A stretch of DNA of 64,000 nt. Source: VGKP01 sp964578345. Its GTDB lineage: Archaea; Nanobdellota; Nanobdellia; Pacearchaeales; GW2011-AR1. The stretch's first letter is position 1. Each line of letters opens with the position of its first letter. The notes beneath the pieces are model-generated. The model did not search any database. It saw only the letters and a list, made by a program, of their open reading frames with translations, and was not told the DNA's origin. The stretch covers positions 48,622-112,621 of the forward strand of contig CAZOCP010000001.1 of assembly GCA_964578345.1 (NCBI GenBank). The letters are read 5' to 3'. Both the position numbers and the translations under genes were made by a program. Shown here one piece after another: positions 7,124 to 15,647 of this stretch.

Positions 7124-9730
7124 TTAAATCTTCTGTTTGCTCGTAATCACCTTCAAATGTAATTCATGCATTCTTTTCAAAAAAGAAGAGCGGTCTTCTA
7201 TTTTTATCAAGTCAGACCTGCCCTGAATAAAGATATTTAACCCAAAAGGAGAGACCAACGGAACATTAATTTTTTTTATTTTTATTTTTCCAGATTCTAT
7301 CGACTCTAAAATTTTTTTAGCTCTGGGAAGATCCATTAAATCCTCTAATACTTCTCTGCGCGCCTCACGCAAAATTGGGAACTCCATACTGATTTTCCGG
7401 ACAGCGCTTAGTAAAAAACCAGAATGCACCTGTTGTTTTCCAACACTTTTTTCTCTACCCTTATATGTACGCAAAATCATCAAGCTGCGAGCAGCACAAT
7501 GCCTAAATCTTCTTTGAAGAACTTCTGTTTTTTCCACAGCTTCTTTTAAGATTTCCTCAAACTTTTTCGCTTCCACAGATTTAATAATTTTATTTTCATC
7601 CAATTCTTCTCCAGCTATATAAAATCCATTATCATGTATCCCCATTTCTACATCTCTAGACCTCAGCCGCGCAGCAGCATACGCATATACACGAGCCAAA
7701 GCATCATTCACTCTTCTGCCATACATACTATGAAATAGCAGGTATTCTTTTTCTTCTTTAAATTTTTCAATCAATAAATTTTTATCATCAGGAATATCTG
7801 AAAAGTCCGCCTGCTCCTTAAAATACAGGTATATTTCTTCTGCAACATTCTCTTTACAATATAAATAAGAGCATATAAAATACACACACTCCTTTTTATT
7901 TTCTAACCTTTCTTTTACCAATCTCCTAAACACTCCAATGTCAAGAGCAACATCAAAATGTAAAGGCAGCATTTCCGAGAACCACGAGGGAATAGTAGGA
8001 TTTTTAGTTACTCCGGCACGCACAAACGCCTTCATCCCTCGCGCATATAAAAATTGGTATTTCTGCCCTCCGAGTACAAAAATATCTCCTCTTTTCATGC
8101 GCTCCAGAAAAGATTCATCAATCTTTCCAACACTCAAACCAGTATCTCCTCCAGCGCCTATCACCACAGAAATGAATCCTTCTTCAGGGATAGTTCCTAA
8201 ATTTGTCAAATAAATAACTCTAGCTAATTTTCCTCTTTTTCCAATTTTACTCTCTTTCTCATCATACCAAATCTTCGCATACACACTCCTATGCTCAAGA
8301 TCGTACTCTCCAGCTAAATAACTAACCACATCAAAAAAATCTTCTTTACTCAAAGAGGCATAACAATAGCTTCTTCTGATAGTGCTGAGCATTTCATCAA
8401 CATCCCACACTCTACTAATAGCCATACCATAAATTTGCTGAGCCAGAACATCTAAACAATTATGAGGAATTTCAGCTCTATCAATTTTTCTCTCCGTCAT
8501 ATGTTTCATCAACACCCCGCATTCTACTAATTCCTCTCTCTCTAATACAATAAATTTTCCTTTAGGAGATTCATGTAGCTTATGCCCTGCTCTGCCGATA
8601 CGTTGCAAAGCTCGCGCCACCCCCTTAGGAGAACGTAAAAGTATAACCAAATCAATACTTCCAATATCAATCCCTAATTCTAAGCTTGTGCTGCTCACTA
8701 CCACTTTCAATTCACCCTTTCTCAATCTATCTTCAATTTCAAACCGCTTTTCTTTACTCATGCTGCTGTGATGTGCGCCCATAATCCCTTCATATTTTCC
8801 AGGAAAATGAATTCCCAAATAATGTATTATCCTCTCTGTCGCAGCACGGGTATTAGTAAAAATCAGCGTAGTCCGATGCTGCACAATTAAATCATCCAGC
8901 ATTCTATATAATTCCTTCTGATTTTCAGAACTTTCTGCTTCTAAAATATTCTTGCCAGGAAACTTTAATTCAATATCAATATTTTTTTCCAATTTTACTT
9001 CAGCAATTAAGCAGCTCCTCCCCTCACCTACTAAAAACCTCGCAATCTCTTCAAGAGGCGCAATAGTCGCGCTCAATCCAATACGTACAGGCTCAATCAA
9101 ACTAAAAACACACAACCTTTCCAAACTCAAAGACAAATACACTCCTCTTTTATTAGTTAAAGCATGGATTTCATCTACTATAATATATTCCAAGGCTCTG
9201 AGTTTCTCAACAAATTTTTCTGTTGTAAGAATAATCGCCAAACTTTCAGGTGTAGTGACAAACAAATGAGGCGTCTTTTTTAATTGTCTTGCTCTTTCCT
9301 TAGCTTCACTATCCCCGGTTCTCAAACCAACTCGAATTTCCTGCAGGCTAATGCCATTTTTTTCAGCAAGGGCCTTAATTTCATTAAGCGGAGTAATAAG
9401 ATTATAATGCACATCGTTACTAAGCGATTTTAACGGGCTAATGTAAACAGCATACATTTTCTCTTCTAATTCATTCTTTAAGGCTAACTCTACTAAATAA
9501 TTAATTATACTCAAGAACGCCGTGAGAGTCTTTGTTCCGCCAGTAGGAGCAGAGATAAGTATGTTTTTTCTGTCTCTTATAGCTTTCACTCCGCATAATT
9601 GTGTCAAGGAAAATTCTTTAAATTTACCAAAAAACCATTCACTAACTAAAGGATTAAGCGTTTCTCTTATCTCTTCCTCCCCGCTTGGTTTTTCAATATA
9701 TTTTATTTCATTCATATTAAGCTGATCCAC
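7124..9730 (-). CDS. lhr: Lhr-type superfamily 2 DNA helicase
   Basis: 868 aa, the length of Lhr-core. Motif I is APTGGTKT (61-68), motif Ia YISPLKSLSNDV, motif II VDEIHAL (185-191), motif III GLSATI, and motifs IV-VI in the second RecA domain (TTLIFTNTRAATERI, SSTSLELGIDIG, LQRIGRAGHKL), followed by the winged-helix and Lhr C-terminal beta region. Motif I is odd: the Gly normally preceding Lys is Thr. The start is GTG at 9730; an ATG five codons in (9715) is an alternative. Likely a single-strand-translocating 3'-5' repair helicase paired with the downstream phosphoesterase. Confidence 0.93.
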   Translation of the reverse strand: MDQLNMNEIKYIEKPSGEEEIRETLNPLVSEWFFGKFKEFSLTQLCGVKAIRDRKNILISAPTGGTKTLTAFLSIINYLVELALKNELEEKMYAVYISPLKSLSNDVHYNLITPLNEIKALAEKNGISLQEIRVGLRTGDSEAKERARQLKKTPHLFVTTPESLAIILTTEKFVEKLRALEYIIVDEIHALTNKRGVYLSLSLERLCVFSLIEPVRIGLSATIAPLEEIARFLVGEGRSCLIAEVKLEKNIDIELKFPGKNILEAESSENQKELYRMLDDLIVQHRTTLIFTNTRAATERIIHYLGIHFPGKYEGIMGAHHSSMSKEKRFEIEDRLRKGELKVVVSSTSLELGIDIGSIDLVILLRSPKGVARALQRIGRAGHKLHESPKGKFIVLEREELVECGVLMKHMTERKIDRAEIPHNCLDVLAQQIYGMAISRVWDVDEMLSTIRRSYCYASLSKEDFFDVVSYLAGEYDLEHRSVYAKIWYDEKESKIGKRGKLARVIYLTNLGTIPEEGFISVVIGAGGDTGLSVGKIDESFLERMKRGDIFVLGGQKYQFLYARGMKAFVRAGVTKNPTIPSWFSEMLPLHFDVALDIGVFRRLVKERLENKKECVYFICSYLYCKENVAEEIYLYFKEQADFSDIPDDKNLLIEKFKEEKEYLLFHSMYGRRVNDALARVYAYAAARLRSRDVEMGIHDNGFYIAGEELDENKIIKSVEAKKFEEILKEAVEKTEVLQRRFRHCAARSLMILRTYKGREKSVGKQQVHSGFLLSAVRKISMEFPILREARREVLEDLMDLPRAKKILESIESGKIKIKKINVPLVSPFGLNIFIQGRSDLIKIEDRSSFLKRMHELHLKVITSKQKI

Positions 9731-9796
9731 GTAGACTAATAAAATTTAATAGAGATTATTTAAGTCTTGCGAAACTTATTTTCCAATCCTCAATGG

Positions 9797-9890
9797 CCCT
9801 CAAGGACGAAAGTCCCTAATGAAACGAGTGCCTATCAAAACCTCACCTCATCAAGAATTGGAAATTCTTGACTGCCTTCAAGGACAATTT
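9797..9890. repeat. Intergenic structured repeat (copy E3), related to the element upstream of argS
   Basis: Within the 250-bp gap 9731-9981. Positions 9839-9876 match 28713-28750 with two substitutions (core CTCATCAAGAATTGGAA, then TTCTTGACTGCC), including the hairpin CAAGAAT/ATTCTTG. A GGAC-GAAA-GTCC hairpin sits at 9804-9815. Remaining gap sequence is AT-rich promoter DNA with a TATA box near 9950. Confidence 0.65.
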
Positions 9891-9981
9891 ACTTTTACTC
9901 TATCTTCTTTCTAAACACACATAGAGAAATATATATTATATAAGATAATTCTTTATATACTCTCTATTTTTTCCTTACTAA

Positions 9982-10584
9982 ATGAGCAACTATATTAAAA
10001 TAACTTCTAAAAATCTCACAGAAATCAAAAAAGCTTTAGATCTTAAAAAAGGAAAACTTCTGCTTTACGAACCAGATTTAGCGTATCGCCTTTCTTCAAG
10101 AAAAACAGAAAGAGTCTTTATGGGGAGCGCTCACTTTCATTTATTTGGCAATGCGCGCATTATTTCCTCTCAGTTTATATCAGCTTCTTCATTTAACCAT
10201 AAAGAGAGCAGAGAATATACTTTAAGGCAAAGAATACCCTCAGACGATTTATCATGGGAAGTAGCTTACTCTTTTTTCAATTCATTAAATCTTCCTAACA
10301 ACTATGTCTTCCAAATTTATGGTCAGGTTATGATAGGATGCCCTCTTTTTTATGAAAGAGGTAGATCTCTCTATATACCCAATGGGAAAAGCTTAGAAAA
10401 CGCCCTAGAGGATACTTTAACTGTTTTTGTCAATGAAGTTAACAAAGAAAATCAGACAGGTTTAGGAAAAAAGGAAATAAACTTAATTCTTGAATATGCA
10501 ATAGAAGATTTAAAAACAGGCAAAATCCTGGAACACAATCTCAAAGCTGGCAAAGCAGCCGACGCAGTAACCGGGCTTGCTTAA
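9982..10584 (+). CDS. Hypothetical protein
   Basis: 200 aa, not recognised. Mixed alpha/beta, no signal peptide or membrane span. Visible segments are a N-terminal helix-strand unit, VFMGSAHFHLFGNARIISSQ, and a C-terminal helical part (KKEINLILEYAIEDLKTGKI). TATA-like TTTATATACTC about 30 bp upstream indicates a leaderless start at ATG 9982. Followed by the winged-helix genes at 10636 and 10951 on the same strand. Confidence 0.6.
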   Translation: MSNYIKITSKNLTEIKKALDLKKGKLLLYEPDLAYRLSSRKTERVFMGSAHFHLFGNARIISSQFISASSFNHKESREYTLRQRIPSDDLSWEVAYSFFNSLNLPNNYVFQIYGQVMIGCPLFYERGRSLYIPNGKSLENALEDTLTVFVNEVNKENQTGLGKKEINLILEYAIEDLKTGKILEHNLKAGKAADAVTGLA

Positions 10585-10635
10585 ACACATACACAAGACC
10601 GAATAACTTTAATACTCCCCAGCTCTAAAAATAAG

Positions 10636-10947
10636 ATGCCAATCATTTCCCAGCAGAAAAAAGACAAAATATCAGAGCAGATTCTTCACTTCCTGTTCTC
10701 TGCAGGCCCCTCTGCCAAATTCACTTCAGAAATAGCCCGCGAGCTTGCACGAGATGAAGAATTCATAAAAGACCTTTTATCAGATCTAAAAGAAAAGAAG
10801 ATCGTCATAGATATAAGCAAGAACCCCAAAGGGATAAAATACACTCGCCGTCTAAGGTGGAGGCTCACAAACGAAGCATTTGTGGCATATAAAAAACACC
10901 AATTCAAACCGAACAATATTTATAATCTAGAATTGATTAAAGAATAA
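10636..10947 (+). CDS. Small winged-helix DNA-binding protein
   Basis: 103 aa. Helix-turn-helix core: KISEQILHFLF, SEIARELARDEEFIKDLLSD, then a beta wing KKIVIDISKNPKGIKYTRRL. No effector domain. Stop is 3 bp before the next start, so it is probably cotranscribed with the coiled-coil regulator at 10951. Target unknown. Confidence 0.7.
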   Translation: MPIISQQKKDKISEQILHFLFSAGPSAKFTSEIARELARDEEFIKDLLSDLKEKKIVIDISKNPKGIKYTRRLRWRLTNEAFVAYKKHQFKPNNIYNLELIKE

Positions 10948-10950
10948 AAC

Positions 10951-11619
10951 ATGGATCCTATAAAAGAAGCCTTCATAAAAGTAAAAGAAGAGATAGAATA
11001 CTTAAAAAAAGAGCTATCTTCATTAAAACATGTGCTTACAGAACTAACAACCCAAACAATTCCAACAGACAATTCCAACAAACCAACACAAGATACAAAC
11101 CAACAAACCAACACACAGGAAATTCCAACACAAAAGTTAAACGAACACCATTTATTCTATCATAAGCCTCTAAAAACACCAAATTCAAGTATCTCCACAG
11201 GAAATAAAGGGGTTCCAACAAACCAACCAACAAACCAACCAACAAACCAACACACAGGAAATGAAGGGGTCCTCTCAGAATTAGACCAATTAGAAACAGT
11301 TTCTAAGCTTTTGACAACTCTAGACGCAGTTAAAAAAGAAGTTCGTATAAAATTTAAAAGATTAACAGACCAAGAAATGAGTGTTTTTACTATGATATAC
11401 ACACTTGAAGAAAGGGGATTTATCGTCGATTATCATATCCTATCCATCCAATTAAATCTCACACAGATATCCATCAGAGATTACATAAGAAAACTAATCC
11501 AAAAAGGAATTCCTATTCGAAAATCTAAAGAAAACAACAAAAAAATAACCCTTACCATCGCTCCCGAGCTAAGAAAAATCACTTCTTTAGAAACCATAAT
11601 TGCCCTTCGGGAGCTATAA
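10951..11619 (+). CDS. Coiled-coil plus low-complexity linker plus winged-helix regulator
   Basis: 222 aa in three parts: an N-terminal coiled coil (1-35, KVKEEIEYLKKELSSLKHVL), a Thr/Asn/Gln/Pro-rich linker (35-110) containing the repeat NQPTNQPTNQ, and a C-terminal HTH/winged helix (about 130-222, LTDQEMSVFTMIYTLEERG then LTQISIRDYIRKLIQKGIPI). The linker is encoded by CCAACAAA-type tandem DNA repeats. The plan resembles the convergent gene at 11807-12454 although sequences differ. Likely oligomeric DNA-binding protein; role unknown. Confidence 0.65.
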   Translation: MDPIKEAFIKVKEEIEYLKKELSSLKHVLTELTTQTIPTDNSNKPTQDTNQQTNTQEIPTQKLNEHHLFYHKPLKTPNSSISTGNKGVPTNQPTNQPTNQHTGNEGVLSELDQLETVSKLLTTLDAVKKEVRIKFKRLTDQEMSVFTMIYTLEERGFIVDYHILSIQLNLTQISIRDYIRKLIQKGIPIRKSKENNKKITLTIAPELRKITSLETIIALREL

Positions 11620-11806
11620 ATATTCGTTATACCGAATAAATAATTAAAAAGTAGTTTATCCAAACAAATCTCTTCAAAAAACTTTAAAGTACGTTTAATG
11701 TTCATTCTCCTCAGAAAAATTGCTTTATTTCTTCAATTTTTCCTCATGTCGGAGACCGACGGAAACCACACTTTTTAAAAATTCTCTCTTTCCAGTTTTT
11801 TCATCA

Positions 11807-12454
11807 TTAACTCTCATTTTTCTGCTCCTGTTTTGTTTCTTCTTCATTTTTTCTTTTTTTATTAACTCTCACTTTCGCATATTTTACTAGTTTTTCCCTC
11901 GTTTCTTCAGGGACAAATACTCTTTTTTTCCCATTTTTCTCACTAAACTCACGAATTAAACTCTCACTTTTCTGTTTTATCGCATTTATTTGGCCCCTAA
12001 TTGTAGATCTCTCTTTTCCTAAAAGAAGAGCCAAATCTTCATAGCTCAGTTTTAATTCACTATTCATTAAAGTAAAAACAATCAATCTTTCATTGGCAGT
12101 TAAATTTTTTAAAATATCATAAAAATTACCTGTTTGAACAGCTGTTTGAACAGCATTTTCAACACCATAAACAGGTGTTTGTTTAGAATAAACAGACGAA
12201 TTCTTCAACAGCTGTTTGTCTTCTTTAGCTAAATTCATCATTCCAACACCTTCTCTTACACTCTCAATCTCACTTTTTATCGACGATAAATCTCTCTGCA
12301 TCTCTTCCAACAAATCAAACAACTGTTTGTCTTTATTATCAAGGTGTTTAATCCACTTTCCAACAGTACCCATGTCCTTCTTCACAGAAAAAAATCCTTT
12401 TTCAGTTTTTTCCTCTAATTTTTTATACTTATTTCCAAACAACCAATCAAACAT
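11807..12454 (-). CDS. Coiled-coil/HTH regulator
   Basis: 215 aa. N-terminal MFDWLFGNKYKKLEEKTEKG, a long helical/coiled-coil region (20-75), a Gln/Val linker (75-105, VQTAVQTG), then a sigma/LuxR-like HTH LTANERLIVFTLMNSELKLS and LALLLGKERSTIRGQINAIK, ending in a very basic Lys/Glu tail. Promoter TATTTAAATAG lies about 25 bp upstream of ATG 12454. Its coding DNA and upstream region contain repeated AACAGCTGTT palindromes that could be its own binding sites. Function otherwise unknown. Confidence 0.65.
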   Translation of the reverse strand: MFDWLFGNKYKKLEEKTEKGFFSVKKDMGTVGKWIKHLDNKDKQLFDLLEEMQRDLSSIKSEIESVREGVGMMNLAKEDKQLLKNSSVYSKQTPVYGVENAVQTAVQTGNFYDILKNLTANERLIVFTLMNSELKLSYEDLALLLGKERSTIRGQINAIKQKSESLIREFSEKNGKKRVFVPEETREKLVKYAKVRVNKKRKNEEETKQEQKNES

Positions 12455-12592
12455 AATTTCATACCATATGCCTAACTATTTAAATATTGCGGTTTTAAGG
12501 GCTAAAAGACAAAGAACCAAAAACCCACACAATTTTTATTAATCTCTTCTTAAAACACAAAAAAGATAAACAAACACCTCGATTTCTATCTC

Positions 12593-12610
12593 AAACAGCT
12601 GTTTAAACAG
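12593..12610. promoter_or_regulatory. Operator-like palindrome AAACAGCTGTTT
   Basis: Perfect 12-bp palindrome followed directly by another AAACAGC half-site. The 10-bp core AACAGCTGTT also occurs at 12138-12147 and 12207-12216 inside the HTH gene whose start is at 12454. Possible autoregulatory sites. Confidence 0.4.
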
Positions 12611-12693
12611 CGAAAAACACCCCCAACAGCTTAAATCACGCATTTAAATGAAACAATACTACATAAGGTTTAAATACTTCTTTATCCATCTTA

Positions 12694-12795
12694 AATTACA
12701 CCTCTTTTTCCCAGGGAGGAAGTTTGATCTTTCTTTTTGTCAGATTGAACCTCCTCTCATGGGTTTCAAAGTCCCAAATATCTTGCTTTTTTAAT
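12694..12795 (+). ncRNA. Candidate small structured RNA
   Basis: In the 390-bp gap 12455-12846. A TATA-like TTTAAATAC (about 12669-12677) is followed about 25 bp later by a long hairpin: GGAGGAAGTTTGATCT (12715-12730) pairs with AGATTGAACCTCC through about 15 pairs with one mismatch and G-U pairs, closed by CCCA (12710-12713) with TGGG (12760-12763). A T-run near 12784-12791 could terminate it. The next gene has its own TATA box, so this looks like a separate transcript. The strand is inferred from the TATA box. Confidence 0.45.
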
Positions 12796-12846
12796 ATTTA
12801 TAAATCACCAACATAAATTTATAAACTTCATTTTTTTCTTCTCTTT

Positions 12847-13101
12847 ATGCAGATATTTAAACAAAAACGCTCTTTCAAAAATGAATTTAAACGGCAATTA
12901 CGCCTCGCTATTATGGCAGCTATAGGCTTTACTATTGCATTTGCATGGCGCAATGCGATATTCAACACATTCCTAGACTATATTTCTCGTTTCCTAAATC
13001 TCCCGATAGAACACTTCTTATCAGAGATATACGCTGCTCTTGCCATAACATTCACAGGAGTCATCCTTATCTTTCTTTCTTCCCGGTTGCTAAAAGAATA
13101 G
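12847..13101 (+). CDS. Small membrane protein (DUF5654-like)
   Basis: 84 aa: short basic N-terminus (KQKRSFKNEFKRQLRLA), a first membrane span IMAAIGFTIAFAWRNAIFN, an amphipathic middle, and a second span YAALAITFTGVILIFLSSRL. Resembles small archaeal two-span proteins of the DUF5654 type; the match is from memory of the pattern. TATA box TTTATAAAC about 25 bp upstream indicates leaderless transcription. Function unknown. Confidence 0.65.
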   Translation: MQIFKQKRSFKNEFKRQLRLAIMAAIGFTIAFAWRNAIFNTFLDYISRFLNLPIEHFLSEIYAALAITFTGVILIFLSSRLLKE

Positions 13102-13188
13102 CACAATACCCAAATAAAAACATATTTAAACTTGCTTTTTCTAGTTCTATCAACGGTTTATGTTCAATAGCCGTGAAAGGAGGTGTAT

Positions 13189-13356
13189 ATGGCGAAAACA
13201 ACAGCGTGGTTAGTAACTTTAATAGGAGTTCTTTATCTATTGCCTCTTATAGGCGTCGACATTGGCGTAGATCTTTCCATGTGGCTTATTGCCCTGTCTT
13301 TCTTGGCCATCGGAGTTACTAAGCTTATGCGCAATTATAGCGGCAAGCGCAAATAA
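13189..13356 (+). CDS. Very small membrane protein
   Basis: 55 codons starting ATG GCG AAA, preceded by a strong AAAGGAGG ribosome binding site 6 bases upstream. Two hydrophobic spans (WLVTLIGVLYLLPLIGV and MWLIALSFLAIGVTKLM) and a basic tail SGKRK. The strong ribosome site and composition make it credible despite its size. Function unknown. Confidence 0.7.
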   Translation: MAKTTAWLVTLIGVLYLLPLIGVDIGVDLSMWLIALSFLAIGVTKLMRNYSGKRK

Positions 13357-13418
13357 GTAGATAAAGACAAGTTTTTCTTTTTTTATTAATTTTCTTTTTT
13401 CTTTATCTTTTTTAACAA

Positions 13419-13455
13419 GCTCAATCTTTCTAGCTTAAACAAAAAATTTCAGCGT
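13419..13455 (+). repeat. 37-bp direct repeat, copy 1
   Basis: GCTCAATCTTTCTAGCTTAA and the following CAAAAA-TTTC recur at 14055-14090. Each copy lies just downstream of a tiny membrane-protein gene (13189-13356 and 13843-14004). The rest of the gap 13357-13842 holds no ORF I trust: it has a GGCC-GAA-GGCC hairpin near 13763 and a (CCACA)n run near 13771-13790. Confidence 0.6.
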
Positions 13456-13842
13456 CACTCAAAGATTCGGTTTAATAGAAAGATTCATAAGACATTGTCA
13501 CTTAAGATTTATATGTCAAGAATATCGAGACCTCGAGTCAAATATGGAAAAATAAAAATTAGGTTGTCTAATAGAAATTTAAGGATAAAAGAAGTATAAA
13601 ACTATTACACGAATCTCGAAAGAATCCTTCCTCTATAACGCCTAGCCACGATCTCGAAACAATGCTAAAAGAATCAGCAACAAAGATATAAGTCCACGTT
13701 ATTCTTTCCCACATAATATTTTCAAAAATAAATAGCCTCAGTTATGAGTGAGGCCGAAGGCCGAACGCGCGCCACACCACACCACACCACAATATCAGAC
13801 TATATCAAAAAATATATAAAGTCTTAAAACTTTAATACATAA

Positions 13843-14004
13843 ATGGTTTCTATAAGTCTAACAATATCAGGGATTCTGGCAATTATTATAGGGATACTTA
13901 TCTTAATATGGCCCAAAATACTTCGTATAGGTGTTGGTTTTTATCTTATCATCATAGGGATTCTTCAACTTTTTAACTCCTATGTGCAATTTTCTCCTAA
14001 CTAA
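13843..14004 (+). CDS. Very small membrane protein (DUF3096-like)
   Basis: 53 codons, ATG at 13843, TAA at 14002. Two hydrophobic segments, ISGILAIIIGILILIWPKIL and VGFYLIIIGILQLF, the GIL-W-P pattern typical of small DUF3096-like archaeal proteins. TATATAAAG 25-30 bp upstream supports a leaderless start. Function unknown. Confidence 0.65.
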   Translation: MVSISLTISGILAIIIGILILIWPKILRIGVGFYLIIIGILQLFNSYVQFSPN

Positions 14005-14054
14005 TTAGTCAAAGCAAGCTTTTTACAACAATTATTCACAACAAAAATAACTCT

Positions 14055-14090
14055 GCTCAATCTTTCTAGCTTCAACAAAAATTTTCCGCA
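14055..14090 (+). repeat. 37-bp direct repeat, copy 2
   Basis: Second copy of the repeat at 13419-13455, again just after a small membrane-protein gene. Downstream a GGCGCC-GAA-GGCGCC hairpin (about 14158-14172) parallels the GGCC hairpin after copy 1, so the whole post-gene segment looks duplicated. No gene is seen in 14005-14280. Confidence 0.55.
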
Positions 14091-14280
14091 CATCAAAAAG
14101 TTCTCTTTATCCAGGAGATTTTTTCTTTAATATTAAAACAATAGCCTTAGTCGTATAGGCGCCGAAGGCGCCGTCACAACAGCCCAAATCAATAAAAACA
14201 GCAGATAAAAGAAGGAGAGAAGAATTAGACAACACAGAATTCATAAAATAAATAAATTTAAGTCCGCGTAATATTTCTCC

Positions 14281-14385
14281 TTTCGCTTAAAACTTTCAAC
14301 ACACTCTAATCTAAGACCGGCTATTTAGGACTTTTCAACCAAAAGGCATGGCAGAATTACGGTTAATGATGATTAGACGAAATCT
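14281..14385. repeat. Branched palindromic element A0 (degenerate copy)
   Basis: Outer arms CTAATC (14306-14311) and GATTAG (14371-14376), then CGAAA. Inside, ACCG (14316-14319) pairs with CGGT (14360-14363) around a hairpin CTTTT-caacc-AAAAG (14331-14345). Order of parts matches elements A1 and A2, with different stem sequences. It directly precedes module 1, as A1 precedes module 2. Confidence 0.5.
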
Positions 14386-14433
14386 CTCACTTGCCTGTCG
14401 GTTGCCCGTCGACAAAAAACATAAAATAGGCAA

Positions 14434-14571
14434 TTCTTATAATCGATTTCTCATTCCGTTTAAACATTTTCAAAAACGGATACGCCATTCGGCGTATAAT
14501 CTCGTTTAAACGCAATTGTCAAGAAGTAAATGATATCGGAAGTTGTTCTCCCACCCAATAGTGGCGCGCGC
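14434..14571 (+). repeat. Module 1 left inverted-repeat arm with hairpin B1
   Basis: From outside inward: TTCTTATAATCGATTTC (14434-14450); a hairpin whose base is GTTTAAAC (14458-14465) with GTTTAAAC (14504-14511), containing ATACGCC-attc-GGCGTAT (14480-14497); AATTGTCAAG (14514-14523); GGAAGTTGT (14538-14546); CTCCCACCC (14548-14556) then AATAG; TGGCGCGCGC (14562-14571). All but the hairpin and CTCCCACCC have an inverted partner, in mirror order, at 16547-16624. Confidence 0.75.
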
Positions 14572-14590
14572 TGGAAAAAGAAAAATAAAT

Positions 14591-15064
14591 TTAATCCTGT
14601 TTTTTAATCCAATCTTTCCATTTTTTATCATTCACTATTACTGCACGATCATTTGCTTCCCAAAGTATCTTCGGATACTGCTTCATAATATATTCCCTTC
14701 CATTAGCATCTCTTCCTCCTGCAACATAAGGAAAAAAGTCAAAAGTGTAAAAAGAAGGATGTTCTTCATCGTGGAAGTATTCCTGTAGTCTTAGATTTAT
14801 AGCCACGGATAGAAATCCGCCAAATACTATCTCCTTGTCAAAATGGATATAGTGCAGTTTCTGAGTAAGTTCATCACTCCTATGTTTCAGAATGATTTCT
14901 ATATGCTTTCTATTGGCGAGATAGAATCCTAATTCTTTGTAATTTTTTTCTACCTTACGAACTACATCCCACTTATCTTCTCCAATATTGTCTGGGAGAT
15001 CCACGATTTCATAATCAAATTTAAGGTCTTCCTCTAGACGTAAGATTAATTGTTTATTTTTCAT
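14591..15064 (-). CDS. Island protein, paralogue of its neighbour; function unknown
   Basis: 157 aa, not recognised. No membrane span. The middle (about 45-85, ELGFYLANRKHIEIILKHRS then LHYIHFDKEIVFGGFL) aligns with the same region of the 163-aa protein encoded just upstream (YEKGYLIARKENIDHLL then LEYFYFDEYDCFYAGGL), so the two are probably diverged duplicates. The genes are 10 bp apart on the same strand, inside module 1. Codon use is AT-rich and Lys/Glu-rich. Confidence 0.55.
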   Translation of the reverse strand: MKNKQLILRLEEDLKFDYEIVDLPDNIGEDKWDVVRKVEKNYKELGFYLANRKHIEIILKHRSDELTQKLHYIHFDKEIVFGGFLSVAINLRLQEYFHDEEHPSFYTFDFFPYVAGGRDANGREYIMKQYPKILWEANDRAVIVNDKKWKDWIKKQD

Positions 15065-15074
15065 AGTGGTAATT

Positions 15075-15566
15075 TCAAGAATCCTCCATAATCTTAGTTT
15101 CTTTAGGATAATCTGATTTTTGTATCATAACTATTCTTACATTTTCACGCCAAAGATCAGGATCAAAATATTTTTTTGAACCATCTTCAAATTTTATAGT
15201 ACAACTATGATGATGAACAGGAAGAAGGCGAGATTCAAATCTTTGGTTTATGTTACTATATGAGATAGAAGCTAAATGGTGTTCTTTTCTAGGGCTTCCT
15301 AACGGCATAGCTAATCCGCCTGCATAAAAACAATCATATTCATCAAAATAAAAATATTCTAAAGACTTATCTAGCGCTAGTTGTTTTTTTCTTAATAAAT
15401 GGTCTATATTTTCTTTACGAGCAATAAGGTAGCCTTTTTCATAATATTCTCTTTGCATTGAATAGATAACTTCTCTAATATTCTTGCCTACTTGTTCGGA
15501 TGACTCTATAAGTAGATAGTTCTTCCTTTGCGTATTTTCTTCATTGTTTTTCATAATCTTCTTCAT
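15075..15566 (-). CDS. Island protein, paralogue of its neighbour; function unknown
   Basis: 163 aa, not recognised. Shares the pattern YxEKG-(Y/F)-LA-xKxNI, then a Phe-Asp pair and an AGGL/FGGF turn, with the 157-aa protein downstream. C-terminal part is different and includes VHHHSCTIKFEDGSKK, a possible metal-binding cluster. ATG at 15566 or 15554. Divergent from the regulator gene at 15648, so a shared control region 15567-15647 is likely. Confidence 0.55.
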   Translation of the reverse strand: MKKIMKNNEENTQRKNYLLIESSEQVGKNIREVIYSMQREYYEKGYLIARKENIDHLLRKKQLALDKSLEYFYFDEYDCFYAGGLAMPLGSPRKEHHLASISYSNINQRFESRLLPVHHHSCTIKFEDGSKKYFDPDLWRENVRIVMIQKSDYPKETKIMEDS

Positions 15567-15647
15567 TTTATTTATTATTTAACTTTTTATGCCTCTTTAG
15601 TTAATTTATTAGGAAAAGTATATATAGGGCAAGTCATAACTAAATTT

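Noticed and set aside
15528..15647. Upstream ATG extension of the Lrp-like gene by 40 residues
   Set aside because: It would overlap the divergent gene and its promoter; the internal ATG gives the normal family start with a TATA box 25 bp away.
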